A stretch of 64,000 bases of DNA from Laedolimicola ammoniilytica. Its GTDB lineage: Bacteria; Bacillota; Clostridia; Lachnospirales; Lachnospiraceae. How positions within the stretch are numbered: the first letter of the stretch is position 1; each line of letters begins with the position of its first letter. Position numbers and translations under genes: made by a program. Shown piece by piece: positions 25,170-33,226 of this stretch. The stretch spans positions 1 to 64,000 of the forward strand of contig NZ_JAOQKC010000004.1 in NCBI RefSeq assembly GCF_025567165.1. The letters run 5' to 3'. Below the pieces are notes generated by a model, which ran no database searches, was not told where the DNA came from, and saw nothing but the letters and a program-made list of their open reading frames with translations.

Positions 25170-25824
25170 GATTCATTATATCGGCGGAGCGGAGGTGCTT
25201 CCGGCGCCCCTGAACGCGGAGGACGAGGCCCGGGCCATCGCGCGGCTGGGAACCGAGGAGGGCGGAGAAGCCCGTTCCCTTTTAATAGAGCACAACCTGC
25301 GTCTGGTGGTCTACATCGCGAAAAAATTCGACAACACCGGCGTGGGTGTGGAGGATCTGATATCCATCGGGACCATCGGCCTTATCAAGGCCATCAACAC
25401 CTTCAACAGCGGGAAAAACATCAAGCTGGCCACCTACGCCTCCCGTTGTATCGAAAATGAGATCCTGATGTATCTGCGCCGCAACAACAAGACCCGCCTG
25501 GAGGTCTCCATCGACGAGCCCCTGAACGTGGACTGGGATGGCAATGAGCTGTTGCTGTCAGACATTCTCGGCACCGACGAAGACATCATTTACCGGGACA
25601 TCGAGACCGAGATGGAGCGAAAACTGCTTGACAAGGCCATTGAGACCCTGTCGGAGCGGGAACGGACCATCGTGGAGCTGCGCTTTGGCCTTAAAAATCC
25701 CCACGGCGAGGAGATGACCCAGAAGGAGGTGGCCGATCTCCTGGGAATCTCCCAGTCCTACATTTCCAGGCTGGAGAAAAAGATCATCCGGCGCCTGAAA
25801 AAGGAAATCATGAAATACGAGTGA
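25084..25824 (+). CDS. sigE: RNA polymerase sporulation sigma factor sigma-E (precursor)
   Basis: 246 residues. After an N-terminal pro-sequence of about 25-30 residues come the near-invariant sigma-E blocks IEHNLRLVVYIAKKFDNTGVG split over about residues 68-88, EDLISIGTIGLIKAINTFN (region 2.1/2.2), KLATYASRCIENEILMYLRR (2.3/2.4) and ISQSYISRLEKKI (region 4.2 HTH). Sigma-E directs early mother-cell transcription after cleavage by SpoIIGA. GGGAGGAA stands about 11 bp before ATG 25084. The sigG gene, collinear downstream in Bacillus, here faces sigE with one base between the stop codons. Confidence 0.96.
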   Translation: MLIKVAIPNQVQLKLIPSFSTLFVGKKNEIHYIGGAEVLPAPLNAEDEARAIARLGTEEGGEARSLLIEHNLRLVVYIAKKFDNTGVGVEDLISIGTIGLIKAINTFNSGKNIKLATYASRCIENEILMYLRRNNKTRLEVSIDEPLNVDWDGNELLLSDILGTDEDIIYRDIETEMERKLLDKAIETLSERERTIVELRFGLKNPHGEEMTQKEVADLLGISQSYISRLEKKIIRRLKKEIMKYE

Positions 25825-25825
25825 G

Positions 25826-26605
25826 TCAGAGCTCCAGGTAATTCTGCATACACCGGAGCGCGTTCTTTTCCAGACGGCTGACCTGGGCCTGGGAGATGCC
25901 GATTTCGTCTGCCACCTCCATCTGGGTCTTGCCCTGAAAGAAGCGGAGCTCAATGATATAGTGCTCGCGCTCCGACAGCTTTTTCATGGCTTCATTCAGG
26001 GAGAGCTCCTCCACCCAGAGCTCCTCCCTGTTTTTCTTGTCGCTAATCTGATCCATCACATAGAGGGTGTCGCCGCCCTCGGTGTAGACCGGTTCATAGA
26101 GACTCATCGGGCTCTGAATGGCGTCCAGAGCGAAGACAATGTCCTCGCCGGGGATTCCGATTTCCGCCGCGATCTCGCTTAAAAGTGGTTCTCTGGCGAA
26201 CTGCCGGGTCAGATTTTCTTTGGCGTAAATGGCTTTGTAGGCAGTATCCCGAAGGGAGCGGCTGACCCGGATGCTGTTATTATCCCGGAGATAGCGGCGG
26301 ATTTCGCCGGCAATCATAGGCACCGCATAGGTGGAAAACTTAACGCCCAGAGTGCTGTCGAAATTGTCGATGGCCTTCATCAGGCCGATGCAGCCGATCT
26401 GGAAGAGATCGTCGGCATTTTCGGAACTTCCGGAAAAGCGCTTGATTACGCTTAAAACCAGGCGGAGATTTCCCTTGATATAGAGCTCCCGTGCGTCGGC
26501 GTCACCCGCCATAATCCGTTCCCACAGAGCATCCTTTTCTTCCTGATTCAAAATCGGCAGCTTCGCTGTATTTACGCCGCATATTTCTACTTTATTCAGT
26601 GCCAT
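25826..26605 (-). CDS. sigG: RNA polymerase sporulation sigma factor sigma-G
   Basis: 259 residues starting MALNKVEICGVNTAKLP, the diagnostic sigma-G N-terminus. Then GNLRLVLSVIKRFSGS, DDLFQIGCIGLMKAIDNFD, KFSTYAVPMIAGEIRRYLRDN and the region 4 block FFQGKTQMEVADEIGISQAQVSRLEK split over about residues 222-247. Sigma-G runs late forespore transcription. It is on the minus strand, convergent with sigE, so read-through from either gene would be antisense to the other. A possible sigma-F type promoter lies 35-60 bp before the start. Confidence 0.96.
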   Translation of the reverse strand: MALNKVEICGVNTAKLPILNQEEKDALWERIMAGDADARELYIKGNLRLVLSVIKRFSGSSENADDLFQIGCIGLMKAIDNFDSTLGVKFSTYAVPMIAGEIRRYLRDNNSIRVSRSLRDTAYKAIYAKENLTRQFAREPLLSEIAAEIGIPGEDIVFALDAIQSPMSLYEPVYTEGGDTLYVMDQISDKKNREELWVEELSLNEAMKKLSEREHYIIELRFFQGKTQMEVADEIGISQAQVSRLEKNALRCMQNYLEL

Positions 26606-26639
26606 CTGGTAAATGCCTCCTGTAAATCCTTGATATTCA

Positions 26640-26668
26640 CAAGATTTCCCAAAGAAAGGTTTCTATGC
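26640..26668 (-). promoter_or_regulatory. Possible forespore (sigma-F/G type) promoter of sigG
   Basis: Read on the minus strand, GCATA (26664-26668) is followed after 14 bp by GGAAATCTTG (26640-26649), one mismatch from the sigma-F -10 pattern GGNNANANTR. Spacing is one base shorter than typical. No sigma-A promoter is evident here. Confidence 0.4.
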
Positions 26669-26700
26669 GCAATTTTCTGAAATAAAAAAAATATAAGGCC

Positions 26701-26748
26701 TTGACAAAACAGATTCAATTTTGCAATGTATACATAAAAAATTGCAAA
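26701..26748 (+). promoter_or_regulatory. Possible promoter and operator ahead of the catabolic cluster
   Basis: A consensus -35 TTGACA lies at 26701-26706, but no convincing -10 sits 17 bp downstream. A perfect inverted repeat TTTGCAAT (26720-26727) / ATTGCAAA (26741-26748) with a 13-bp centre containing GTATACAT overlaps where a -10 would be. It may be an operator for the cluster's regulator. Confidence 0.4.
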
Positions 26749-26810
26749 GAAATAGTGGCTAGAAACAGAACAAAGTATGATATGCTAACAGCAAGTAAGG
26801 GGATGGTTAA

Positions 26811-27689
26811 GTGGATGTAAAATGGATTGTGACAGATATGGATGGCACGCTGCTGAACAGCAGAGATGAGATCACCGAGCGGACAAAGAAAGCCCTGATG
26901 GCCTGCCAGGAGAAAGGAATCCGACTGATTCTGGCCAGCGGCAGGAGTTATGTCCGCCAAATGCCTTACGCAAAGGAGCTTAAGCTTCGGGAGTATGGAG
27001 GCTGCCTGATAGAGAATAACGGACTGACTGTCAACGATATGACTCCGGGAGGGCGGCATAAGCTAGCGTATCTGGGACAGAAGGATGTCGAACGTCTCTT
27101 TCCCATTTTGCAGAAATGGGAAGTGGAGATTCAGGGTTACGAGGACGACGGCGTCTACTACTGGATTCCAGACTGGCAGCGCCCTCTAAAAGAACAGGAA
27201 CGTCAGAAAAAAGGATATCCGGACGACTATCCGCTGGTGGCAGGAGCATGGGGATGGATAGGGGAGAATATCAACAGCTATCCGAGGCAGATTGAGATTT
27301 GTACAATGGAAGAACTTCCGATGAAACTCAATAAGATGAACGCTACAGACCGGGAGGGTCGGATTCACGAGTTATATCAGTTCTTTGAAAAAGAATTTAC
27401 CGGACAATATGAATTCGTGCGGACAGGCCCCAGGCTCATTGAGATTTCCCCGAAGGGGATCACTAAGGGACAGACCCTGAAGCGCCTGATGGAGGCGGCG
27501 GGGATCCGGCCTGAAGAGGTCATGGCCTTTGGCGATGGCGAGAATGACGTGGATATGTTCCGCACAGTAAAATACGGGATCGCTGTTGGCAATGCGGCGG
27601 ATTACGTGAAGGAGCATGCCTTTGACGTGACAGCAACCAACAACGAAGACGGAATCGCGGCAGCGCTTGAGAAATACGGAGTTATATGA
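26811..27689 (+). CDS. Cof-type HAD-IIB family phosphatase
   Basis: 292 residues with HAD motif I VTDMDGTLLNS (about residues 6-16), motif II ILASGRS (about 43-49), motif III lysine in KGITKGQTLKRLME (about 214-227) and motif IV FGDGENDVDMF (about 240-250). The large C2B cap between motifs II and III is typical of Cof-type sugar-phosphate and cofactor phosphatases. The start is GTG 26811 after AAGGGGA. Its stop is separated by one base from the PRD regulator start, so it is probably the first gene of the cluster and might act on a pathway phosphate. Substrate is unknown. Confidence 0.88.
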   Translation: MDVKWIVTDMDGTLLNSRDEITERTKKALMACQEKGIRLILASGRSYVRQMPYAKELKLREYGGCLIENNGLTVNDMTPGGRHKLAYLGQKDVERLFPILQKWEVEIQGYEDDGVYYWIPDWQRPLKEQERQKKGYPDDYPLVAGAWGWIGENINSYPRQIEICTMEELPMKLNKMNATDREGRIHELYQFFEKEFTGQYEFVRTGPRLIEISPKGITKGQTLKRLMEAAGIRPEEVMAFGDGENDVDMFRTVKYGIAVGNAADYVKEHAFDVTATNNEDGIAAALEKYGVI

Positions 27690-27690
27690 C

Positions 27691-29598
27691 ATGAAAGATA
27701 CGCCGAAACCGAGACAGATTGAGATTTTCAGACTGCTGATGACATCCGGCGTGCCGCTGGATATCAATCTATTAAAAGAAAAGCTGCAAAAAAGCGAGCG
27801 GACCATCCGCTATGACATACAGGATTTGAAACGCATCTGCCAAGAATACGGAATTGAGATTGGCTACCTGACGAAGAAGGGGTATTTCATCCCGGCAGCC
27901 CAGAAGCCGGAATGCTCGGCACTGCTGGTACAGTGGGACAGCGGAGGAAAAAGCAGCTTCGTGGACGGTGAGGAAGAAAAGCGGTTCACAAGCCTCTTCT
28001 TTTACCTGTTTGTGCAGAAGGGCTATGTGACAGCCGAGAAGCTGGCCGAGGTGTATCTGGCTTCCAAGTCCACGCTGACCCGGGGACTGGGACGGCTGGA
28101 GGAATATTTCGGCAACAGCTTTACCCTGGAGATCCGAAAGGCCCAGGGTTACCGCCTGAAGGGTGACGAGCTGACACTCCGGAAAAAGGCCGTGGAGCTT
28201 CTGGCGGCCCGGTTCCAGGGCAGCTATACGGCGGACGACTGGTTCCTGCTTCTGCCTGAAGAGCTGAAAAGCAAAATCAGTATCCAAAATATCCGGGATA
28301 TCAGCCGCAGTATCCGTCAGGTGAACGGAAAGTATAATATCTGGATTTCCAATACCGCTTACCTGAATCTGATGAGCTACTGCATCGCACGGCATGTGCG
28401 CCTCCCGGTGCTGGAAAGCACTGGAGAAAAGCCGGAAGAGCAGGAGGCCTACGCGTCCGAGCTTCTGCGGGAGCTCTCGGCGGAGGAGAAGACCAGGGAG
28501 ACAGCCCGGGAGCTTTCGTGGCTTCAGGAAGTTCTTCGTGATTATGAAATCAGCACCGAGGGCTATCGGGTCAAGGACGAGATTCTGAAACGCATCATGA
28601 GACGGATCATGTCTTATCTGGAAAACGGGGAAGAGCGAGAAAGCTTCGAGCTTCAGAGCCTCCGGCGGGACTTGGAGGAGCACCTGAAAAATTACTTGAC
28701 CATGAGTGGATCAGACCGGCAGGAAGAAGAGAATGCCTATGTGCTCCAGGAGATTCAGGAATACTATTATTCCTATTTCCAGCTGGCAGAGAAGCTTGCG
28801 GAAATTATCGAGGACGAGATCGGGCAGAAGCTCGGCGTGATGGAAATCTGCTATCTGGCAGTTTACTTATATAAAAATGGAATCCAGGCGGAGAGCGAAC
28901 GGAAAAATGTCATGGTGGTCTGCGCCACCGGTAAGGGCCTGTCCCATTTCCTGACGCTCCGTATCAAGCATGTATTCCCGATGCTGAATGTGGTGGGACA
29001 GGTTTCCCCCTATCAGCTTTTAAAGGCCAGTGATCTGAAGGGCGTGGATTTTGCCATTTCCACGATTCCGTTGGAAAACAGCGTGGTGCCGGTGGTGAAG
29101 ATATCCGGCGTGCTGCTGGCGGAGGACATTCAGAGAATCCAGGATTTCCTGAAATACGGCAAGCTGGTGGACGACATTCCGATGAAGCAGAAGAATGAGG
29201 CGTCGTTCCAGGCCAAACCGGATATTACGGTATCGGCGCAGCTGAGCCAGAAGAATTCCGGTGAAAATCTGGCCGAGGCGGCTGGAACCATGAGCAATCT
29301 GATTCTGGCGCTTCTGGAGTATGTGGCCAAGCTTCCGCCTCAGATTCGCATAAGCCGGGACGCCATGCTGGGTCTGGTGATTCATATGAGTATGGCGGTG
29401 AAGCGCTGGCTGTCCGGGGAGGTCACCGAGGATCCCACCGGCGAATTTAACCAGGAGTATTACCGGGTGAAAAAGGAATATCCGGATGTGTTCCTGATTA
29501 TGGAAAAATTCTTCGAAATGGCGGAAAATACGCTGCAGGTAAGGATACCCATTTCAGAGAGAACCGCGTTCTTTCTGTATATCATAGAGGAGGAATAG
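27691..29598 (+). CDS. PRD-domain transcriptional regulator with EIIB-like domain
   Basis: About 635 residues. Order: N-terminal winged HTH (residues 5-60, SERTIRYDIQDLKRIC), second HTH-like segment (about 100-150), PRD1 (about 185-290), PRD2 (about 300-395), an EIIB-Gat/Fru-like domain with VVCATGKGLSHF (about 406-417, including the phosphorylatable-type cysteine), and a last PRD-like block (about 540-635, LGLVIHMSMAVKRWL, then IPISERTAFFLYIIEE). BglG/MtlR/LicR-type regulators use these domains to sense PTS phosphorylation. No PTS permease gene is in the cluster. ATG 27691 is preferred to 27667, which overlaps the HAD gene. It ends 2 bp before the amidohydrolase. Confidence 0.85.
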   Translation: MKDTPKPRQIEIFRLLMTSGVPLDINLLKEKLQKSERTIRYDIQDLKRICQEYGIEIGYLTKKGYFIPAAQKPECSALLVQWDSGGKSSFVDGEEEKRFTSLFFYLFVQKGYVTAEKLAEVYLASKSTLTRGLGRLEEYFGNSFTLEIRKAQGYRLKGDELTLRKKAVELLAARFQGSYTADDWFLLLPEELKSKISIQNIRDISRSIRQVNGKYNIWISNTAYLNLMSYCIARHVRLPVLESTGEKPEEQEAYASELLRELSAEEKTRETARELSWLQEVLRDYEISTEGYRVKDEILKRIMRRIMSYLENGEERESFELQSLRRDLEEHLKNYLTMSGSDRQEEENAYVLQEIQEYYYSYFQLAEKLAEIIEDEIGQKLGVMEICYLAVYLYKNGIQAESERKNVMVVCATGKGLSHFLTLRIKHVFPMLNVVGQVSPYQLLKASDLKGVDFAISTIPLENSVVPVVKISGVLLAEDIQRIQDFLKYGKLVDDIPMKQKNEASFQAKPDITVSAQLSQKNSGENLAEAAGTMSNLILALLEYVAKLPPQIRISRDAMLGLVIHMSMAVKRWLSGEVTEDPTGEFNQEYYRVKKEYPDVFLIMEKFFEMAENTLQVRIPISERTAFFLYIIEEE

Positions 29599-29600
29599 AC

Positions 29601-30740
29601 ATGAAAAGCCTGTTAATCAAAAACGGACAGCTGCTTGCCCCAGCAAACGGCTATCGGAGAGACAAAAAAGATATTTTCGTGAAAAACGGAAAAATCGAGA
29701 AAATTGGTGACAATCTGGATGTGGAAGCAGAGAAAGTCATCGACGCAGAAGGCGCTATCGTGACGCCTGGCTTCATCGATATCCATACGCACTGCTATCC
29801 GAAGGCATTTTTGGGTCTTGACCCGGATGTGCTGGGCCTGGAGCGGGGCGCCACCGCTATTCTGGACGCGGGAAGCAGCGGAGCCGACAACTATGAGGAC
29901 TTCCGTGCCAATTACATTGATAAGGCAAAGACCAAGGTATTTACCCTGTTAAATGTATCCAAAGAGGGACTGATCCGCGGCCATGAACTGGACAGCATGG
30001 ACAAGCTGGACGAGGCAAAGGTAAAGGCCACAGCAGAAAAGTACAGTGACAACATCGTAGGCCTGAAGGCCAGAGCCAGCCAGAGCGTTGTGGGAGAGAT
30101 GGGGCTTACCCCCATCGCGGAGGCTGCCCGGATCGCCCATGAGATCGAGAAGCCGCTGATGATTCATGTGGGCAATTATCCGCCCGCGCTGACGGATGTA
30201 CTGAAGCTGGTGGACGAGGGCGATATCATCACCCATGCTTACCATGGTAAGAAGGGCGGCATCCTGACCGAAGAGGGCGAAATCATCCAGGAGGCGAAGG
30301 ACGCCAGAGCCAGAGGCGTGCGTTTCGACGTGGGACACGGCGTGGCAAGCTTCAGCCTCCGTGTATACAAGCAGGCGCTGCTTGACAATTTTGACTGTGA
30401 TATGATCTCCACAGATCTGCATGTAGAGAACTACAATGGACCGGTATACAATATCGCCAGCGTTATGAGCAAGCTCATCAACTGCGGCGAGAGCCTGGAT
30501 CAGGTGGTGCATAAGGTTACTTACGTACCGGCTAAGCACTTTGGCCTGACAGGTCTGGGAGAATTAAAGGAGGGCTGCACGGCAGATCTGAATCTTCTGA
30601 CCCTGGACGCCTGCGAGGAGGAAATTGCGGATTCCATCGGCGATACCATCATCCTCAAGAATAAAATTACAGTAAGAAAAACCATTTACAGTAAGGGAGA
30701 GCAAAGTGAAGTATTTAGAAAAAGCATTGGAAATGAATGA
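29601..30740 (+). CDS. Amidohydrolase/deacetylase-family metallohydrolase (EF_0837 type)
   Basis: 379 residues with an amidohydrolase TIM-barrel pattern: metal ligands HTH at about residues 62-64 (DIHTHCYP), a likely carboxylated lysine in GLKARAS (about 154), histidines in MIHVGNYP and HAYHGKKG, and aspartate in MISTDLHVENYNGP (about 274). The C-terminal beta-sandwich residue block GELKEGCTADLNLLTL is also typical. It matches the family annotated as amidohydrolase/deacetylase in the EF_0829-EF_0839 conserved cluster. A role removing an acyl or formyl group from an amino-sugar-like substrate is plausible but unproven. It overlaps the next gene by 35 bp. Confidence 0.88.
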   Translation: MKSLLIKNGQLLAPANGYRRDKKDIFVKNGKIEKIGDNLDVEAEKVIDAEGAIVTPGFIDIHTHCYPKAFLGLDPDVLGLERGATAILDAGSSGADNYEDFRANYIDKAKTKVFTLLNVSKEGLIRGHELDSMDKLDEAKVKATAEKYSDNIVGLKARASQSVVGEMGLTPIAEAARIAHEIEKPLMIHVGNYPPALTDVLKLVDEGDIITHAYHGKKGGILTEEGEIIQEAKDARARGVRFDVGHGVASFSLRVYKQALLDNFDCDMISTDLHVENYNGPVYNIASVMSKLINCGESLDQVVHKVTYVPAKHFGLTGLGELKEGCTADLNLLTLDACEEEIADSIGDTIILKNKITVRKTIYSKGEQSEVFRKSIGNE

Positions 30741-31071
30741 AATTGACGCGGAGCATCGCGAGAAAACTATCCGGGAGTACGAAGCGGCAAAGGAGAGAAT
30801 CAAAAATCTGCCGCTTACCTTAAGTGATGACGCCGACGCTATGCTCAGCAACCACCTGGTGGCGCTGATCAAGCGTATTTATACGGGACATTTCGTGGAT
30901 CCGATTGAGGAGGAAATGATGAACGAGGTATCCGAAGAGGCATGGAAATATGCCCACATGATTGTAGACCCGCTTTTCGAGGCCCATGGCGTGCCCATTG
31001 ACAAAAGCGAAGTATTCCTTGTGGGAACCCACATGGAGATGGCGATTGCATCGGCGTCAGCCGTTCAATAA
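30706..31071 (+). CDS. Stand-alone PRD domain protein (EF_0829/AHA_3910 family)
   Basis: 121 residues making up one PTS-regulation domain: the helical pattern with SNHLVALIKRIYTGHF (histidine at about residue 47) and a second conserved region EVFLVGTHMEMA (histidine at about 109). Two histidines per PRD are the usual phosphorylation sites. There is no DNA-binding or RNA-binding domain, so it cannot be a BglG-type regulator by itself. The start is GTG 30706 after GGGAGA, inside the amidohydrolase 3' end. Stand-alone PRD proteins of this family are known only from this cluster type; the function is unknown. It might be a phospho-acceptor or modulator of the upstream multi-PRD regulator. Confidence 0.8.
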   Translation: MKYLEKALEMNEIDAEHREKTIREYEAAKERIKNLPLTLSDDADAMLSNHLVALIKRIYTGHFVDPIEEEMMNEVSEEAWKYAHMIVDPLFEAHGVPIDKSEVFLVGTHMEMAIASASAVQ

Positions 31072-31098
31072 AGAAACAGGAGAAGGAGGAAACACTCG

Positions 31099-31464
31099 AT
31101 GAAAGAAGTATTAGTTGTAATCGGCCACCGCATGGGCAAAGGTCAGGCGGTAGCAAGAGGCGTAGAGAAGGCCGGAGGTAAGGCGATTGTAATCCCGGGC
31201 ATGGCAGCAGATATGAAGCTTGGCGATGTGATGAAGGAAAACAACGCGGATCTGGGTATCAGCTTCTGCGGAAGCGGCGGAGCAGGCGCTCTGACAGCTC
31301 AGAACAAGTACGGCTACAAGGCAAAATACTCTCTTCGTTCCGTAGAGGCTGCATGCACAGCAGTGAAGGAAGGCTGCCAGGCAGTCGGACTTGGTTTTAT
31401 GGACACAGAGGAACTGGGTGAGCGTGTCGTACAGGCATGGCGTGAAGTACACGGAGAAGAGTAA
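31099..31464 (+). CDS. SFCGS-type glycine-rich protein (EF_0830/AHA_3911 family)
   Basis: 121 residues, soluble, no signal peptide. The signature ISFCGSGGAGALTAQNKYG is at about residues 54-72. The rest suggests an alpha/beta fold: strand VLVVIG, a helix, strand AIVIPG, a helix, then the SFCGS loop. The size and a cysteine in a glycine-rich loop recall small EIIB-like proteins and the DUF2620 protein YhfU, which has a comparable C-N-T-G-A-G-A loop; that link is my inference. GAAGGAGG precedes ATG 31099. The gene is flanked by the PRD and DUF4312 genes, as in other examples of this cluster. Function unknown. Confidence 0.85.
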   Translation: MKEVLVVIGHRMGKGQAVARGVEKAGGKAIVIPGMAADMKLGDVMKENNADLGISFCGSGGAGALTAQNKYGYKAKYSLRSVEAACTAVKEGCQAVGLGFMDTEELGERVVQAWREVHGEE

Positions 31465-31466
31465 AA

Positions 31467-31802
31467 ATGTTTGGAAAGAATGCAGAACGAATCGATACCT
31501 TTAATGGAAAACAGCTTTTGGAGGAGATGGATCATGAGATGATCCTCACCATGACCGGCGGCTCCCTGGAAAATGCGGTAGGCAATCTGTTTCAGCTGAT
31601 GCGTAAGCAGATTTTCCAGGAGATATCCTATCCCATCGTTCAGATGGAAGCAAAAGAAGTGTACTTCGATGAGGTACAGGTTCAAAAAGAGACCGAGCGT
31701 TTTATGTTTCTTTTCATGCCGAGAGAAAAGATGACTTTTACCATTACCGCGAGGATTGTGGTAAGAGTGAAATATCTTAAAATCACGAAGGAGGATTTTT
31801 AA
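31467..31802 (+). CDS. DUF4312 family protein (EF_0831 type)
   Basis: 111 residues, soluble. The segment GGSLENAVGNLFQLMRKQIFQEISYPIVQMEAKEVYF (from about residue 31 to 68; quoted here in part as GGSLENAVGNLF and ISYPIVQMEAKEVYF) is the distinctive core, followed by beta strands ERFMFLFMPREKMTFTITARI split near residues 80-100. It is 2 bp after the SFCGS gene and 1 bp before the first membrane protein, which points to translational coupling and a shared complex. Known only from this conserved cluster; function unknown. Confidence 0.8.
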   Translation: MFGKNAERIDTFNGKQLLEEMDHEMILTMTGGSLENAVGNLFQLMRKQIFQEISYPIVQMEAKEVYFDEVQVQKETERFMFLFMPREKMTFTITARIVVRVKYLKITKEDF

Positions 31803-31803
31803 C

Positions 31804-32514
31804 ATGTTACAGATTATCATTTATTCCGCAATCATCGGTATCATCGGTGGCGGATGCATCGCAGCGGGTGCGGCCCGTATGTTCCATGCACCGGAGATTC
31901 AGTCCATGGGTGCGTTCCGTACCTTAGGTGAGTTGAATGCCTGCAACGGTGATCCGATTGCACATTTTTCCTTTGGTCTGGGATTTTTCTTCTCAGCTGC
32001 AGCTTCCGCAGTAGCAGCAGGTTCCCTGACACAGGATGTTATGCACCGTATCGTGCCGAACTGGAGTGCCGCTGCCCTGCTTGTTAAAAACAACAAGGTA
32101 GAAGAGACCGTTCAGAATCCGCGCAAGATGATGATGGCCGGTTCCGTTGTCGGCGGTCTGGTTGTTATTTTCCTGAACACGATGGCAAGTATTATCCCGG
32201 AGAAGCTTTCCCTGATCGCTTCCGAGGTACTTGGACCGGCTACCACCTGGCTGATTAATCCGGTCATGCCTGCAATCTTCTGGCTGGCAGCCATTGACGC
32301 CGGTAAGACCACAGGTATGTGGGGTACTGTTCTGGGCGGCGTATCCGCGCTGATTACCGGAAATGCAACTCCCGGTGTTGTACTTGGTATCCTGATCGGT
32401 AAGTCTGCTGAGGAGAACGGTTACAAGAGCAAGGTTGTTCAGATTCTGATCGCCATCGTTGTAATTCTGTTCGTTGCCATTGCATACTTCAGAGGCTTCT
32501 TTGGCAAGTTTTAA
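31804..32514 (+). CDS. DUF4311 membrane protein (EF_0832 type)
   Basis: 236 residues with about six or seven membrane helices. Glycine/alanine-rich helices at residues about 4-22, 55-80, 112-132, 150-175, 180-200 and 212-232; a polar loop carries HAPEIQSMGAFRTLGELNACNGDPIAHF near residues 28-55. No ATPase, EIIC signature or known transporter motif is visible. With DUF4310 just downstream it forms a pair of small integral membrane proteins that always accompany the SFCGS and DUF4312 proteins, so a transport role for the substrate of the downstream enzymes is the best guess. Confidence 0.85.
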   Translation: MLQIIIYSAIIGIIGGGCIAAGAARMFHAPEIQSMGAFRTLGELNACNGDPIAHFSFGLGFFFSAAASAVAAGSLTQDVMHRIVPNWSAAALLVKNNKVEETVQNPRKMMMAGSVVGGLVVIFLNTMASIIPEKLSLIASEVLGPATTWLINPVMPAIFWLAAIDAGKTTGMWGTVLGGVSALITGNATPGVVLGILIGKSAEENGYKSKVVQILIAIVVILFVAIAYFRGFFGKF

Positions 32515-32532
32515 TTAGGGAGGAAGAGAAAG

Positions 32533-33186
32533 ATGGAAGACAAGAGAACATTTGGTCAGAAAATGGACGAATTTCTGATGAAGGACAGCACCTTTATCCT
32601 TCTGGTAATCGGAGCTGCCGCAGCAATTTTTGCCGGAACATATATGTACATCAGCTTCGGTACAGGCGCATTCAATGATATTTCAATCGTAGCTATGCTG
32701 AGAGACGGTATTGACACAGGAGATTACGCAGCGGCTGCAGCATTTGCCGCAGGCTTCCTGATTGCACGTATCCTGGAAGGCCCCCTGGTAGGTCTGATGG
32801 ATATCGGTGGCTCTCTGCAGACTGGTGTAGGTATCGGTCTGCCGGCTCTGTTCCTTTCCATGGGATGGAAGCTGCCGTTCACCAACTTCTTTACCGCGCT
32901 GATTACAGGAGCTATCATCGGTCTGGTGATTGGCGGAATCGTTATGCTGGTTCGTAAGCTGATGCCGGAAGGCGTAGCAGTAGGCGGAACTTCCGTTATG
33001 ATGGGCGCAGGAAACGCCACAGGACGTTACTTGGCTCCGTTGATTGTACTGGCAGCTACCAGCTACAATGTATACGCAGGTCTGGGCGCTATCATCGGCT
33101 CCGCTATCTTCTATAAGTGGGGCAAGGAGATGACCGGTGGTGCCATCCTGGGCGCTATGATTCTGGGCGGTATCTTTATTCATTAA
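32533..33186 (+). CDS. DUF4310 membrane protein (EF_0833 type)
   Basis: 217 residues, about six membrane helices, starting with a charged leader (MEDKRTFGQKMDEFLMKD). Loops carry GPLVGLMDIGGSLQTGVGIGLPAL and GGTSVMMGAGNATGRYLAPL (about residues 78-100 and 157-176), both glycine-rich and likely conserved. AGGGAGGAAGAG precedes the ATG. It is 18 bp after DUF4311. The two proteins share a similar glycine-rich character and may form a heteromeric channel or carrier. No sequence link to ABC, MFS or PTS transporters is recognised. Confidence 0.85.
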   Translation: MEDKRTFGQKMDEFLMKDSTFILLVIGAAAAIFAGTYMYISFGTGAFNDISIVAMLRDGIDTGDYAAAAAFAAGFLIARILEGPLVGLMDIGGSLQTGVGIGLPALFLSMGWKLPFTNFFTALITGAIIGLVIGGIVMLVRKLMPEGVAVGGTSVMMGAGNATGRYLAPLIVLAATSYNVYAGLGAIIGSAIFYKWGKEMTGGAILGAMILGGIFIH

Positions 33187-33199
33187 TAAAAAACATACG

Positions 33200-33226
33200 G
33201 GTGCAGGAGCAAAAAGCTCCTGCGCC
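33200..33226 (+). promoter_or_regulatory. Intra-operon hairpin before the DgaE-like gene
   Basis: GCAGGAGC (33203-33210), loop AAAAA, GCTCCTGC (33216-33223), extended by three more pairs including one G-U. There is no T-run, so it is more likely an mRNA processing or stability element than a terminator. It lies in the only sizeable gap (125 bp) of the cluster. Confidence 0.55.
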
